Position numbers and translations under genes: made by a program. Below the pieces are notes generated by a model. That model was not told the DNA's origin and made no database searches. It saw only the letters and a list, made by a program, of their open reading frames with translations. Below are positions 46,012 through 55,108 of a DNA stretch of 64,000 nt, piece by piece (the stretch's first letter is position 1; each line of letters begins with the position of its first letter). This DNA is from JBJYIN01 sp046237015 (GTDB lineage Bacteria; Pseudomonadota; Gammaproteobacteria; Enterobacterales; Enterobacteriaceae). The stretch lies in contig NZ_JBJYIN010000022.1 of the NCBI RefSeq assembly GCF_046237015.1, positions 12,746-76,745 of the forward strand, read 5' to 3'.

Positions 46012-46650
46012 CTCATCCAGAGCGGGCAGGTCCAGATGGGCAACATCCCCGGCCGTTTCGACCACCCAGCCGGGAGCCAGCCATGGGCTTTGTTGATAGT
46101 CAATGCGCGACAGGGAGCAGTTGCGCAGACGCAGACGCCTCTCGGCCGATGCGGGTAATCCTAATATCGTGCTCAGCAAACATCCCAACGCCATCCCGTG
46201 GCTGACCAGCAGTGGCTGGCTTCCTTCCGGCAAGGTCAGGCAACGAGCTAACACGCTGTGCATACGATCGGCCAGCTCACTCATCGATTCCCCTTCGGGG
46301 ATCCGACCATTAGGTGTGCCGTCGACGAGCTGTTTCCGCCAGGACTCTTCTTGTGCACTGAGCGAACCAATATCCCGCTCCTCAAGCACCCCCATATGCA
46401 ATTCACGTAGTCCCGGTTCCACAACAACCTGACAGTCAGGGCAAACGCGAGAAATAATCGCCGTTGTCTGACGTGTCCGCCCCAGATCGCTGGTAAAAAT
46501 ATGCGTAATACCCAATGTTTTGATGCGTTCAGCAACCTGGTAAGCCTGTTGCTCACCACGCGACGTCAGGACACTGTCGGACTGACCTTGAATACGTCGC
46601 GCCACATTCCATTCTGTTTCGCCGTGGCGAACAAGATATACCTGTAACAT
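46000..46650 (-). CDS. gpmB: GpmB/YtjC, histidine-phosphatase family protein
   Basis: A member of the histidine phosphatase (phosphoglycerate-mutase-like) superfamily, 216 residues. The phospho-histidine motif LVRHGETEWN is at the N-terminus (His9), RIQGQSDSVLT follows, and the second histidine is in LLVSHGMALGCLL. Although annotated as probable phosphoglycerate mutase, E. coli YtjC has shown phosphatase rather than clear mutase activity, so the function is provisional. Its 3' end overlaps rob. Confidence 0.92.
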   Translation of the reverse strand: MLQVYLVRHGETEWNVARRIQGQSDSVLTSRGEQQAYQVAERIKTLGITHIFTSDLGRTRQTTAIISRVCPDCQVVVEPGLRELHMGVLEERDIGSLSAQEESWRKQLVDGTPNGRIPEGESMSELADRMHSVLARCLTLPEGSQPLLVSHGMALGCLLSTILGLPASAERRLRLRNCSLSRIDYQQSPWLAPGWVVETAGDVAHLDLPALDELQR

Positions 46651-46701
46651 GGTTATTTTCCGTTATACTGCGTCAAATTAACTAAAGAGTATGAAACCGT
46701 T

Positions 46702-47238
46702 ATGTATCATGTTGTCGCTGCCACTACCAACCCAGCAAAAATCAAAGCTATTACTTTAGCATTCACCGACGTCTTTGGCGCAGATCACTGTCGCATTGAA
46801 GGTGTTGATGTCGACAGCGGCGTCCCACGCCAGCCGCTTGGTTCGTTAGAAACCCGAACAGGCGCCAGAAACCGTGTCATGATGGCTCGTCAAGTTAGAC
46901 CTGAAGCGAACTTTTGGGTCGGCGTTGAAGCAGGGATCGAAGAATCCATGACATTTGCCTGGATGGTTGTCGAAAATACCCATCTGCGAGGCGAATCACG
47001 TTCTGCAAGCCTGGTTCTGCCAGAAAGTATACTACACGGTATCCGTGAAGGACGGGAGTTAGGCGACGAAATGGAACGTCTGACTGGCGTACAAAATATT
47101 AAACACAAGGGTGGAGCCATTGGGGTCTTTACTGATGGGAAATTGTCACGTACCAGTGTTTATCATCAGGCTCTGCTGCTGGCATTAGTTCCATTCCATA
47201 ACCCCATTTACCAAACACCCGTACATCCCGCAGGTTAA
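46702..47238 (+). CDS. yjjX: YjjX, inosine/xanthosine triphosphatase
   Basis: YjjX hydrolyses ITP and XTP to keep non-canonical nucleotides out of RNA and DNA. The 178-residue protein has the NTPase-fold motifs ATTNPAKIKAITLAF at the N-terminus, GSLETRTGARNRV, NFWVGVEAGIEE and GGAIGVFTDGKLSR. It is divergent from gpmB (51 bp) and convergent with trpR: the two stop codons overlap in the shared TTAA at 47235-47238. Confidence 0.95.
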   Translation: MYHVVAATTNPAKIKAITLAFTDVFGADHCRIEGVDVDSGVPRQPLGSLETRTGARNRVMMARQVRPEANFWVGVEAGIEESMTFAWMVVENTHLRGESRSASLVLPESILHGIREGRELGDEMERLTGVQNIKHKGGAIGVFTDGKLSRTSVYHQALLLALVPFHNPIYQTPVHPAG

Positions 47239-47588
47239 CGTTCTCTTTTCTCTGCGGGAACGTGCTCCGTAGACAGCAACTGCGCCTCCAGCCATTGTTT
47301 CAACGCGGGAGGTGCGGCCTTCAGACTATTAGAACCTCGAGTAATCGTCGCGATCCCCGCCCCTAATTCACTTTTTAACTCCCGCTGGCTCATTTCTCCC
47401 CGCATCAATTCCTGAATAATCCGTACTCGAGTCCCCAGAGCCATACGTTCGTCGGGTGTCAGTAGCAACTGCAATAACGGCTGTTGGAGCTCCTCACTGA
47501 CTGATTCTTGCAACAGAGCAACAAAGCGCTGCCAATTTTCATTATCTTGCTCAGAAAGTGCGGGATCGGTAAGGAATAGCGGATTCAT
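47235..47588 (-). CDS. trpR: TrpR, tryptophan repressor
   Basis: TrpR with bound tryptophan represses trp, aroH, mtr and its own gene. The 117-residue protein (108 in E. coli; here with a longer charged tail, EHVPAEKRER) contains the conserved LTPDERMALGTRVRIIQELMRG and the helix-turn-helix SQRELKSELGAGIATITRGSN. A trp operator lies 11 bp upstream of the ATG. slt is next upstream on the same strand. Confidence 0.96.
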   Translation of the reverse strand: MNPLFLTDPALSEQDNENWQRFVALLQESVSEELQQPLLQLLLTPDERMALGTRVRIIQELMRGEMSQRELKSELGAGIATITRGSNSLKAAPPALKQWLEAQLLSTEHVPAEKRER

Positions 47589-47599
47589 AACGGGCTGCC

Positions 47600-47617
47600 A
47601 TACTATTTAACTAGTAC
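47600..47617 (-). promoter_or_regulatory. Trp operator at the trpR promoter
   Basis: GTACTAGTTAAATAGTAT on the minus strand is close to the ideal TrpR palindrome GTACTAGTTAACTAGTAC (two mismatches). It starts just after a TGTTATGCT extended -10 element (TATGCT at 47621-47626), so repressor would cover the transcription start. Autoregulation of trpR is established in E. coli. Confidence 0.88.
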
Positions 47618-47660
47618 GGCAGCATAACACAATTTCAGTCAGCGATCGCAACACCGCGTC

Positions 47661-49604
47661 TCAATAACGCCGCTGCCACTCTGACTCCGTCAGCACATTG
47701 GCTGGCTGATGAAGGAAATAGCGATAGAAAACATCATAGGCCAGCACATTTTTCACGTATCCCCGCGTTTCCGAGAACGGAATGCTTTCGATAAATGCAA
47801 CGGGATCGATGCGCCCTGCGCTATTTCTCAGCCAGGTATTCACCCGCGACGGCCCGGCATTATAAGCCGCAGAAGACAGGATACGGTTACGACCAAATGT
47901 CTGGTAGACATACTCCAGATAGCTCGTTCCCAATAGAATATTGGTCTCAGGATCGAACAACTGGCTGCTATTATTGTAAAACGTAATATTGCTCATTTTG
48001 GCAGTCTGCTGCGCCGTTGCGGGCATCAACTGCATCAAACCCGATGCGCCAACTGGAGAACGTGCTTTCGGATTCCAGGCGCTCTCCTGACGCGCAATCG
48101 CCATCGCATAGCTCTGGCTAATCCCTTTTCCCTGCGTTTCGCGGCGGAATTCGTCATTCCAAGCCAGCGGGAAACGCTCTTCCAGATGATCCCACAGCTT
48201 CGCAGCAATCGTCGCCTGCACGCTCAAATCCGCCCAGCGCTGTTCAAATGCATAGCGAGCCAGCGCCTCCTGCTGCGGTTTACTGTGATTCGCCACCAGC
48301 CCCACCCATTCACTACGCGCCAGATTATCCATCTGCCAGAACATCAATTCCCGCACGCGAGCGACTTCCGGTAGCTGGGATAAAGAAGGATCCGGCTTCA
48401 CCGCTGTCATGATCGTAATCGGATAGCGCTCGTTCAGTTTCTGCGCCGCCGCCATCGGATAGAACCCGCGTTCTTGCATCAGGCTGCGTAATAGCGTCCC
48501 ACCGTCCTGACGTTTTCCCTGATCCAACAGCACCACCGCACGCCAGTAGCGCCATTCGTCCTTCTGTAACGCCTCTGCCGGCAAACGTGCCATCCAGCTT
48601 GTTAGCCCCTGACGATCGCCTGCACCCAACGCCATTCGTACACGACGCTCCAGCAAGGTGGTCGATGTGCTCTTACGCACCACACCATCCCGCCACTGCG
48701 CCTGCTCTGGTGTGGCATCGTTGCCCATCAGTCGCCAGGCAATGGTTTCTTCCATTTCCTGACGCTCTGCTGCGCTCATTTTCTGCAAACGAACAATGAC
48801 AGGCAGCATAGAACGGGCATTATCAGCATCCTGACGTGCAGTGCGTGTAAAGACCGAGAGCGTAACCTTACGGGTGAAATCCGTCGGCCCAACAGTACGG
48901 GCAAAACTTTCCAGCGAATTCGGATCGCTCTGGAGTTTTAGCAGTGCATCACCCATCGTTTTATAATCATCAGGTAGCTGCTTGACGAGATAACTCACCA
49001 GACCACTGCTACCTTCATTCATCGCCAGACGAATGCGTTCCAATGTCGTCAATGGTGTCTGTTCACCCGCCTGCTGCCAGACAGAGAAGAGTTTATCGCA
49101 CACGGCGGGAAGCGAACGCCCGGTCAGCCAGATATCACGCGTGGCATCCCACAAGCCTTGACGCTGGCCCGTCGCCCACTGAGCATAATAAAAATTACAG
49201 CGGGCACTGACCGGTTTCGGCGGCTGCGGGCTAAATGCCAGTAGCCCGCTCCAGTCCTGACGACGCGCCAGCTCATTCACAAAGCTGGTATTAAGATTAC
49301 GGGCTGGCGGCAATGTCGGATGTGTTGCCATAAACTGCCTTACCTGCGTTGCGCTAACCTGACTCAGATCCTGCGTGAGCGAGCGGTATTCAAGATAAGG
49401 ATAAAGCGGGTAACTGCGCAGCGTCGGCATCAACTGCGCGACCGTGTCCATCTGGTTGCTATCCCACGCCTGTTTAACCTGTTGATAGCGCTGACGCTGT
49501 TCGTCCAGAGAATCGGCCAGCACATGACCGGAAACCCCAGCCAGACATATCGCCACAAGGGCGTACCACCCATAACCTGCTTTCATCACCTGCATTAACC
49601 TCAT
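47661..49604 (-). CDS. slt: Soluble lytic transglycosylase, Slt70
   Basis: Slt cleaves peptidoglycan glycan strands exolytically to 1,6-anhydro products in the periplasm. The 647-residue protein has a signal peptide (about 30 residues, ending VSGHVLA before DSLDEQRQRYQQ), a long alpha-superhelical U-domain, and a C-terminal lysozyme-like domain. The catalytic glutamate is in AIARQESAWNPKA near residue 490, followed by GASGLMQLMPATA and LSSAAYNAGPSRV. Methionines at codons 4 and 7 are alternative starts; no ribosome site decides between them. Confidence 0.95.
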   Translation of the reverse strand: MRLMQVMKAGYGWYALVAICLAGVSGHVLADSLDEQRQRYQQVKQAWDSNQMDTVAQLMPTLRSYPLYPYLEYRSLTQDLSQVSATQVRQFMATHPTLPPARNLNTSFVNELARRQDWSGLLAFSPQPPKPVSARCNFYYAQWATGQRQGLWDATRDIWLTGRSLPAVCDKLFSVWQQAGEQTPLTTLERIRLAMNEGSSGLVSYLVKQLPDDYKTMGDALLKLQSDPNSLESFARTVGPTDFTRKVTLSVFTRTARQDADNARSMLPVIVRLQKMSAAERQEMEETIAWRLMGNDATPEQAQWRDGVVRKSTSTTLLERRVRMALGAGDRQGLTSWMARLPAEALQKDEWRYWRAVVLLDQGKRQDGGTLLRSLMQERGFYPMAAAQKLNERYPITIMTAVKPDPSLSQLPEVARVRELMFWQMDNLARSEWVGLVANHSKPQQEALARYAFEQRWADLSVQATIAAKLWDHLEERFPLAWNDEFRRETQGKGISQSYAMAIARQESAWNPKARSPVGASGLMQLMPATAQQTAKMSNITFYNNSSQLFDPETNILLGTSYLEYVYQTFGRNRILSSAAYNAGPSRVNTWLRNSAGRIDPVAFIESIPFSETRGYVKNVLAYDVFYRYFLHQPANVLTESEWQRRY

Positions 49605-49932
49605 CCGTTATCGAACCTGCTATCGGCATCCTTCATCGTATCGATACCCTATCCTATCGGGCAGATCCAGTGTGGCACATCATGCCAGACAACGATACGT
49701 CGATCCGTCAACCGATTCCGAAATTCATCAGACGGACCTACGTCTCAGATCGGACATGGCAAATCGCCGGATAGCTGGGATCGCGGTCTGAAACCCGCTA
49801 CACTTCATACTTAAAGTAATGCAATTAAAACAATCAATCTGCTGCCAGGGCGTCTACCGGGCAGCCGTGCTACATATGGTCACCAGCTTAGGGTGACAAA
49901 TCATAGAGATAAGAGAGAGGCGAAGTCGCAAC
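49605..49932. other. slt-ettA divergent spacer
   Basis: 328 bp between two divergent genes. A TACACT hexamer near 49798 could be a -10 box for ettA, but no convincing -35 goes with it. No gene, repeat or hairpin of note. Confidence 0.5.
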
Positions 49933-51600
49933 GTGGCTCAATATGTTTATACCATGCATCGTGTCGGTAAGGTCGTTCCGCCGAAACGTCATATTCTGAA
50001 AAACATCTCCCTCAGTTTTTTCCCCGGTGCCAAGATCGGCGTACTGGGTCTGAACGGAGCCGGTAAATCAACGCTGTTGCGTATTATGGCTGGCATTGAT
50101 ACGGACATCGAGGGTGAAGCTCGCCCACAACCTGGCATCAAAATCGGCTATTTGCCGCAGGAACCGCAGCTCAACCCGGAACACACCGTTCGTGAATCAG
50201 TTGAGGAAGCGGTCTCAGAAGTTGTTAATGCGTTAAAGCGTCTGGATGAAGTTTACGCCCTGTATGCCGACCCGGATGCGGACTTCGATAAACTGGCCGC
50301 CGAGCAAGGTCGACTGGAAGAAGTCATTCAGGCACACGACGGTCACAACCTGAATAACCAACTGGAGCGCGCGGCGGATGCCCTGCGCTTGCCAGAGTGG
50401 GATGCAAAAATCACCAATTTGTCTGGGGGTGAACGTCGCCGCGTGGCACTGTGCCGCTTGCTGCTGGAAAAACCAGACATGCTGTTGCTCGACGAACCGA
50501 CCAACCACTTGGATGCCGAGTCTGTCGCCTGGCTGGAACGCTTCCTGCACGACTTCGAGGGCACCGTGGTGGCGATTACCCACGACCGTTACTTCCTCGA
50601 TAACGTCGCGGGCTGGATTCTGGAGCTGGACCGTGGTGAAGGCATTCCATGGGAAGGCAACTACTCGTCCTGGCTGGAGCAGAAAGATCAGCGTCTGGCA
50701 CAGGAGGCGTCTCAGGAAGCGGCACGCCGCAAATCTATTGAGAAAGAGCTGGAGTGGGTTCGTCAGGGGGCTAAAGGCCGTCAGTCCAAAGGTAAGGCGC
50801 GTTTGGCTCGCTTTGAAGAACTGAACAACACGGAATACCAGAAACGTAACGAAACCAACGAACTGTTTATTCCGCCTGGTGCCCGCCTCGGCGATAAAGT
50901 GGTGGAAGTCTCCAATCTCAGCAAATCTTACGGCGAACGCCAGCTCATCGATGGCCTTTCTTTCTCCGTACCGAAAGGCGCGATTGTCGGCATTATCGGC
51001 CCGAACGGTGCGGGTAAATCAACGCTGTTCCGCATGATGTCCGGTCAGGAACAGCCAGATAGCGGCACAATTGAACTGGGTGAAACGGTGAAATTGGCCT
51101 CAGTCGATCAGTTCCGTGACGCGATGGACAACAGCAAAACCGTCTGGGAAGAAGTGTCCGGTGGGCAGGACATCATGCGCATCGGCAACACTGAAATGCC
51201 AAGCCGTGCGTACGTTGGCCGTTTCAACTTCAAAGGGGTTGATCAGGGCAAACGCGTTGGCGAGCTGTCCGGTGGTGAACGCGGTCGTCTGCATCTGGCG
51301 AAGCTATTGCAGGTCGGCGGCAACGTGCTGTTGCTCGATGAACCGACCAACGACTTGGATATCGAAACCCTACGTGCGCTGGAGAACGCCCTGCTGGAAT
51401 TCCCCGGCTGTGCCATGGTGATCTCGCATGACCGTTGGTTCCTCGACCGTATCGCGACGCACATTCTGGATTACCAGGATGAAGGTAAAGTAGAATTCTT
51501 CGAGGGTAACTTTACCGAATACGAAGAATACAAAAAGCGTACGTTGGGCGCCGATGCGCTGGAACCACACCGCATCAAATACAAGAAGATTGCTAAATAA
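49933..51600 (+). CDS. ettA: EttA, ABC-F translational throttle
   Basis: EttA binds the ribosomal E site and gates the first elongation step according to the ATP/ADP ratio. The 555-residue protein starts with GTG (49933, MAQYVYTMHRVGKVVPPKR). It carries two ATPase domains: Walker A GLNGAGKST and GPNGAGKST, signatures LSGGERRRVALC and LSGGERGRLHLAK, Walker B LLLDEPTNHLDAES and LLLDEPTNDLDIET. A charged linker (EASQEAARRKSIEKELEWVR) lies between them. There are no membrane segments, as expected for ABC-F. A strong terminator follows. Confidence 0.97.
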   Translation: MAQYVYTMHRVGKVVPPKRHILKNISLSFFPGAKIGVLGLNGAGKSTLLRIMAGIDTDIEGEARPQPGIKIGYLPQEPQLNPEHTVRESVEEAVSEVVNALKRLDEVYALYADPDADFDKLAAEQGRLEEVIQAHDGHNLNNQLERAADALRLPEWDAKITNLSGGERRRVALCRLLLEKPDMLLLDEPTNHLDAESVAWLERFLHDFEGTVVAITHDRYFLDNVAGWILELDRGEGIPWEGNYSSWLEQKDQRLAQEASQEAARRKSIEKELEWVRQGAKGRQSKGKARLARFEELNNTEYQKRNETNELFIPPGARLGDKVVEVSNLSKSYGERQLIDGLSFSVPKGAIVGIIGPNGAGKSTLFRMMSGQEQPDSGTIELGETVKLASVDQFRDAMDNSKTVWEEVSGGQDIMRIGNTEMPSRAYVGRFNFKGVDQGKRVGELSGGERGRLHLAKLLQVGGNVLLLDEPTNDLDIETLRALENALLEFPGCAMVISHDRWFLDRIATHILDYQDEGKVEFFEGNFTEYEEYKKRTLGADALEPHRIKYKKIAK

Positions 51601-51622
51601 GCCGTCACCAGACGTGATAAAC

Positions 51623-51655
51623 AAATGGCCCGCAATAAATTGCGGGCCATTTTTC
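51623..51655 (+). terminator. ettA terminator
   Basis: A 12-bp perfect stem (AAATGGCCCGCA / TGCGGGCCATTT) with a six-base loop is followed by Ts. It also faces the 3' end of the convergent chemoreceptor gene. Confidence 0.92.
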
Positions 51656-51681
51656 TTTCCAATACGGCTTCACTTACCCGA

Positions 51682-53394
51682 TCAGAACGTTTCCCAGTTT
51701 TGATTATCGCTGCCTTTGCTACTGGTTCCGGCAATGGCCATCGCCGGTGCTAAGCGCGGCTGCGCCGTAGCCTTCGGCAATGACGCTTTCAGCTTCTGAG
51801 CCACACCAGCCAGCTTGAATACTGCGACAGCCTGCGTCAGACGAGCGGCCTGTTCTTCAAGCGAAACGGCTGCTGCCGAGGCTTCCTGCACCAGCGCCGC
51901 ATTCTGCTGTGTCGCGCTATCCATTTCAGACACGGCCTGACTCACCTGCCCAATGCCACGGCTCTGTTCGTCAGAAGCGGAAGCAATTTCACCCATGATA
52001 TCGGTCACGCTGACAACCGCGCGGACAATCTCACCCATGGTTGTGCCTGCCTGAGACACGAGCCCAGAACCTGTCTCCACCAGCCTGCTCGATTCGCCAA
52101 TCAGCCCTTCAATCTCTTTCGCGGCCTGTGCGCTACGCTGCGCCAAATTACGAACTTCACCCGCCACCACCGCAAAACCACGACCTTGTTCACCCGCACG
52201 TGCGGCCTCTACCGCAGCGTTCAACGCCAGAATGTTGGTCTGGAACGCAATGCTATTAATGACGGAGGTGATTTCGGAAATGCGTCGTGAACTGGTGGAA
52301 ATATCCTGCATGGTATCCACCACGTTTTTCACGATCTGTCCGCCCTTCTCAGCTTTTTCAGAGGCATTTTTCGCCAGTTGACTGGCGTGATGGGCGTTGT
52401 CAGAGTTCTGTTTCACCGTTGCGGTCAGCTGTTCCATGCTCGCGGCTGTTTCCTCCAACGCGGCCGCCTGCTGCTCGGTGCGCGAAGAGAGATCGACGTT
52501 ACCCGCCGTAATTTCTGACGATCCCTGATAGATCGAGTCCGCCCCTTCGCGCACGATCGTCACCGTATCCGTCAGTTCTGCCTGCATGTTCTGGATATTC
52601 GTCCCCAGAATACCGATTTCATTACGCCCCATTACCATCGGCGGTTGCGTCAAATCGCCTGCGGCAATCTTCTGGATACGCTCAACCAGTCTGTTAATTG
52701 GCGCGAGGATCACATTGCGTACCATGATGTAGGCCATGATCGCCATAATGATAGACAGGACAAAGGAACCCGCCATCATCCAGTAACCCAGTTTGGCGTT
52801 CTGTTCTGCCCGCAGATTGATCTCCTGTGCAGCCTTCGTTAATTCACTGACTTTTTTACGAACAGGAATGCTAAATGCTTCATCTAAAGTACGAGCCAAC
52901 GTACCTTCTAAGGAGATGACTTCTTCAAATCCGTGTTCCATCGTCGCTTTCTGCATAACGAGAATCGCGTTATCACGGTAGTCGGCATAGGCTTTGAGAA
53001 TTTCGTCATCCAATGAACTCTCGCTTGCTAACTTATCTGGCCGGGCAAAGTATTCATCAAGGCGTTTCTGTGAAGCTCTAATACGGCCTGCCGCCTGGTC
53101 TGAAGCAACCTTGAAGACTTCACTATCGCCGATACGATTAGCAGACCCCGCTTGAATAAGCAGTAACCTCACGACACGCAACTGATCAAGGCTACTACTA
53201 ATGCCAGCCCGAACATCGGACAATTCATTAGCCTTATCCAGAGCGTCGTTGCTTTGCTTCAGAAAATAGCTAGCGGTCCCAATAGAAAGTGCAAATAAAA
53301 TCAGAATGATTGAAAAAAGCGTAATAAATAGCGAAACGAGACGTATGTTATTAACGTAACTCGGTTTCTCCCTTTGAATAGACATCGGTTGCAT
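51682..53394 (-). CDS. Methyl-accepting chemotaxis protein with NWETF tail
   Basis: A transmembrane chemoreceptor of 570 residues. Order: a cytoplasmic basic N-terminus, TM1 at about 20-45, a four-helix-bundle periplasmic sensor domain of about 160 residues like Tar/Tsr, TM2 at about 205-228, a HAMP domain to about 280, and methylation helices. The highly conserved signalling tip is ISEITSVINSIAFQTNILAL with AARAGEQGRGFAVVAGEVR. The extreme C-terminus is NWETF, the CheR/CheB docking pentapeptide, so it belongs to the major, high-abundance receptor type. The ligand is unknown. ATG at codon 4 is an alternative start. No sigma-28 promoter was found nearby. Confidence 0.93.
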   Translation of the reverse strand: MQPMSIQREKPSYVNNIRLVSLFITLFSIILILFALSIGTASYFLKQSNDALDKANELSDVRAGISSSLDQLRVVRLLLIQAGSANRIGDSEVFKVASDQAAGRIRASQKRLDEYFARPDKLASESSLDDEILKAYADYRDNAILVMQKATMEHGFEEVISLEGTLARTLDEAFSIPVRKKVSELTKAAQEINLRAEQNAKLGYWMMAGSFVLSIIMAIMAYIMVRNVILAPINRLVERIQKIAAGDLTQPPMVMGRNEIGILGTNIQNMQAELTDTVTIVREGADSIYQGSSEITAGNVDLSSRTEQQAAALEETAASMEQLTATVKQNSDNAHHASQLAKNASEKAEKGGQIVKNVVDTMQDISTSSRRISEITSVINSIAFQTNILALNAAVEAARAGEQGRGFAVVAGEVRNLAQRSAQAAKEIEGLIGESSRLVETGSGLVSQAGTTMGEIVRAVVSVTDIMGEIASASDEQSRGIGQVSQAVSEMDSATQQNAALVQEASAAAVSLEEQAARLTQAVAVFKLAGVAQKLKASLPKATAQPRLAPAMAIAGTSSKGSDNQNWETF

Positions 53395-53460
53395 TCTTAT
53401 TCACCATCACTGGTATACATTACCCCTGCTATTTTGTAGCAGAGCCCAAACATCCCCTAC

Positions 53461-53560
53461 ATAATTCGAGTTGCAAAACAAAACGTTAACGTTTTGAACG
53501 GTACAAAGCGTTAGCGCTCTAGGGCGAGTCTCATTTATGCATCTCGTCATAGGACGCTAA
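53461..53560. repeat. Possible decayed ERIC-like repeat
   Basis: ATAATTCGAGTTGC at 53461-53474 resembles the ERIC terminus. TTTGAACG and CTCTAGGGCGAG further on resemble the 73-bp insert of the ERIC copy at 43271. A perfect 16-bp palindrome AAAACGTTAACGTTTT lies at 53480-53495. The second ERIC end is not visible, so this is a tentative relic. Confidence 0.35.
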
Positions 53561-53690
53561 ACGAGGGACAAATTAAACCAGCCACAGGCTGGCCTACGGT
53601 GAGAGGACAAGATGTCTCTCATTCCTTTCATAAAACAATAAAAGGAGCCATAAGGTTATCGGCACGCCTATTCCAATGCCCACCTAAAAC

Positions 53691-53710
53691 AACGTGATAG
53701 AAATCACGTT
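53691..53710. promoter_or_regulatory. CRP/FNR-type symmetric site between serA and the chemoreceptor
   Basis: AACGTGAT and ATCACGTT, perfect 8-bp inverted repeats around AGAA, resemble a CRP site (TGTGA-N6-TCACA) with one symmetric change. It is about 300 bp upstream of the chemoreceptor start. Apart from these sites the 53395-53875 gap contains only a CCAGCC / GGCTGG hairpin near 53580 and the serA terminator. Confidence 0.35.
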
Positions 53711-53777
53711 TCAATAAAATTATTTTTTATCATGAAAAAATGAAACAAGGGGAATTCCTGAGATCAACACATGCTCT

Positions 53778-53805
53778 AAAAAAATCCCCGACAGAGCGGG
53801 GATTT
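53778..53805 (-). terminator. serA terminator
   Basis: On the minus strand an AAATCCCCG / CGGGGATTT stem is followed by seven Ts, about 70 bp after the serA stop. Confidence 0.9.
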
Positions 53806-53875
53806 GAAGGAAGATGAAATTCGTTATCAAACGCCTGTAAAAAATTAGGCTGGTAACACATCAGTCAACGATAGA

Positions 53876-55108
53876 TTAGTACAACAGGCGAGCCCGAATC
53901 GTACCCGGAATAGCCTTCATCAGCTGCAATGCCGTTTGAGCCCCATCCGTTTCAACATCAATGACCACATAACCAATCTCTGCCGATGTTTGCAGATACT
54001 GAGCGGCGATGTTGATACCCTGCTCGGCGAAAATCTGGTTAATCCGCGTCAATACCCCCGGACGATTTTCATGAATATGCAGCAACCGACTGGCACGTTC
54101 ACTATGTACTGGCAGAGAAACCTCAGGGAAGTTAACGGCCGACAACGTAGAACCGTTATCCGAGTACTTGGCCAGCTTACCGGCAACCTCATCGCCGATG
54201 TTCTCTTGTGCTTCCTGTGTGGAACCACCGATATGCGGCGTCAGCAGCACATTGTCAAATTCACATAATGGGGACAGGAAAGGATCGCTGTTGGTTGCGG
54301 GTTCCTGTGGAAATACGTCAATGGCCGCGCCAGACAGATGTTTGCTGCTCAACGCTTCGCACAGTGCGGGAATATCAACCACGGTCCCGCGAGCGGCGTT
54401 AATCAGGATGGAACCTGGCTTCATCAGTGCCAGTTCTTCCGCTCCCATCATATTCTGCGTGCTGTCATTTTCCGGCACATGCAGGCTCACCACGTCGCTC
54501 ATGTTCAGCAAATCTGAAAGGTGGCGAACTTGTTGTGCATTACCCAGTGGCAATTTACTTTCGATATCATAGAAGTAAACGTGCATGCCTAGCCCTTCGG
54601 CCAGAATACCCAACTGCGTACCAATGTGACCATAACCGATAATGCCCAGCTTCTTGCCGCGCGCTTCAAACGATCCAACGGCCAACTTATGCCAGACACC
54701 ACGGTGTGCTTTTGCATTCGCAGCAGGAATACCGCGTAGCAATAACAGCATTTCACCCAGTACCATTTCCGCAACGGAACGGGTATTGGAAAAAGGCGCG
54801 TTGAATACCGGGATACCACGTTTTGTCGCTGCCGATAAATCAACCTGGTTTGTTCCGATACAGAAACAGCCAACCGCGATTAATTTCTCTGCGGCAGCAA
54901 AAACGTCTTCCGTCAGATGCGTGCGCGAACGGATACCAATAAAGTGCGCATCACGGATGGATTCCTTCAGGGATTCCGCGTCTAATGCCCCTTTATGGTA
55001 CTCAATGTTGGTGTAACCCGCTGCACGCAGATTCTCCAGCGCATTCTGGTGCACGCCTTCCACTAACAGAAACTTAATTTTCTCTTTTTCCAGTGATACC
55101 TTTGCCAT
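53876..55108 (-). CDS. serA: D-3-phosphoglycerate dehydrogenase, SerA
   Basis: SerA starts serine synthesis by oxidising 3-phosphoglycerate and is inhibited by serine. The 410-residue protein has the NAD loop LGIIGYGHIGTQLG near 160. The catalytic Arg/Glu/His are in INAARGTVVD, FPQEP and LLTPHIGGSTQEAQ. A C-terminal ACT serine-binding domain follows, from about 338 (ENRPGVLTRINQIFAEQGINI), ending ARLLY. It lies downstream of rpiA on the same strand, as in E. coli, with a 295-bp spacer that holds no clear gene. Confidence 0.97.
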   Translation of the reverse strand: MAKVSLEKEKIKFLLVEGVHQNALENLRAAGYTNIEYHKGALDAESLKESIRDAHFIGIRSRTHLTEDVFAAAEKLIAVGCFCIGTNQVDLSAATKRGIPVFNAPFSNTRSVAEMVLGEMLLLLRGIPAANAKAHRGVWHKLAVGSFEARGKKLGIIGYGHIGTQLGILAEGLGMHVYFYDIESKLPLGNAQQVRHLSDLLNMSDVVSLHVPENDSTQNMMGAEELALMKPGSILINAARGTVVDIPALCEALSSKHLSGAAIDVFPQEPATNSDPFLSPLCEFDNVLLTPHIGGSTQEAQENIGDEVAGKLAKYSDNGSTLSAVNFPEVSLPVHSERASRLLHIHENRPGVLTRINQIFAEQGINIAAQYLQTSAEIGYVVIDVETDGAQTALQLMKAIPGTIRARLLY

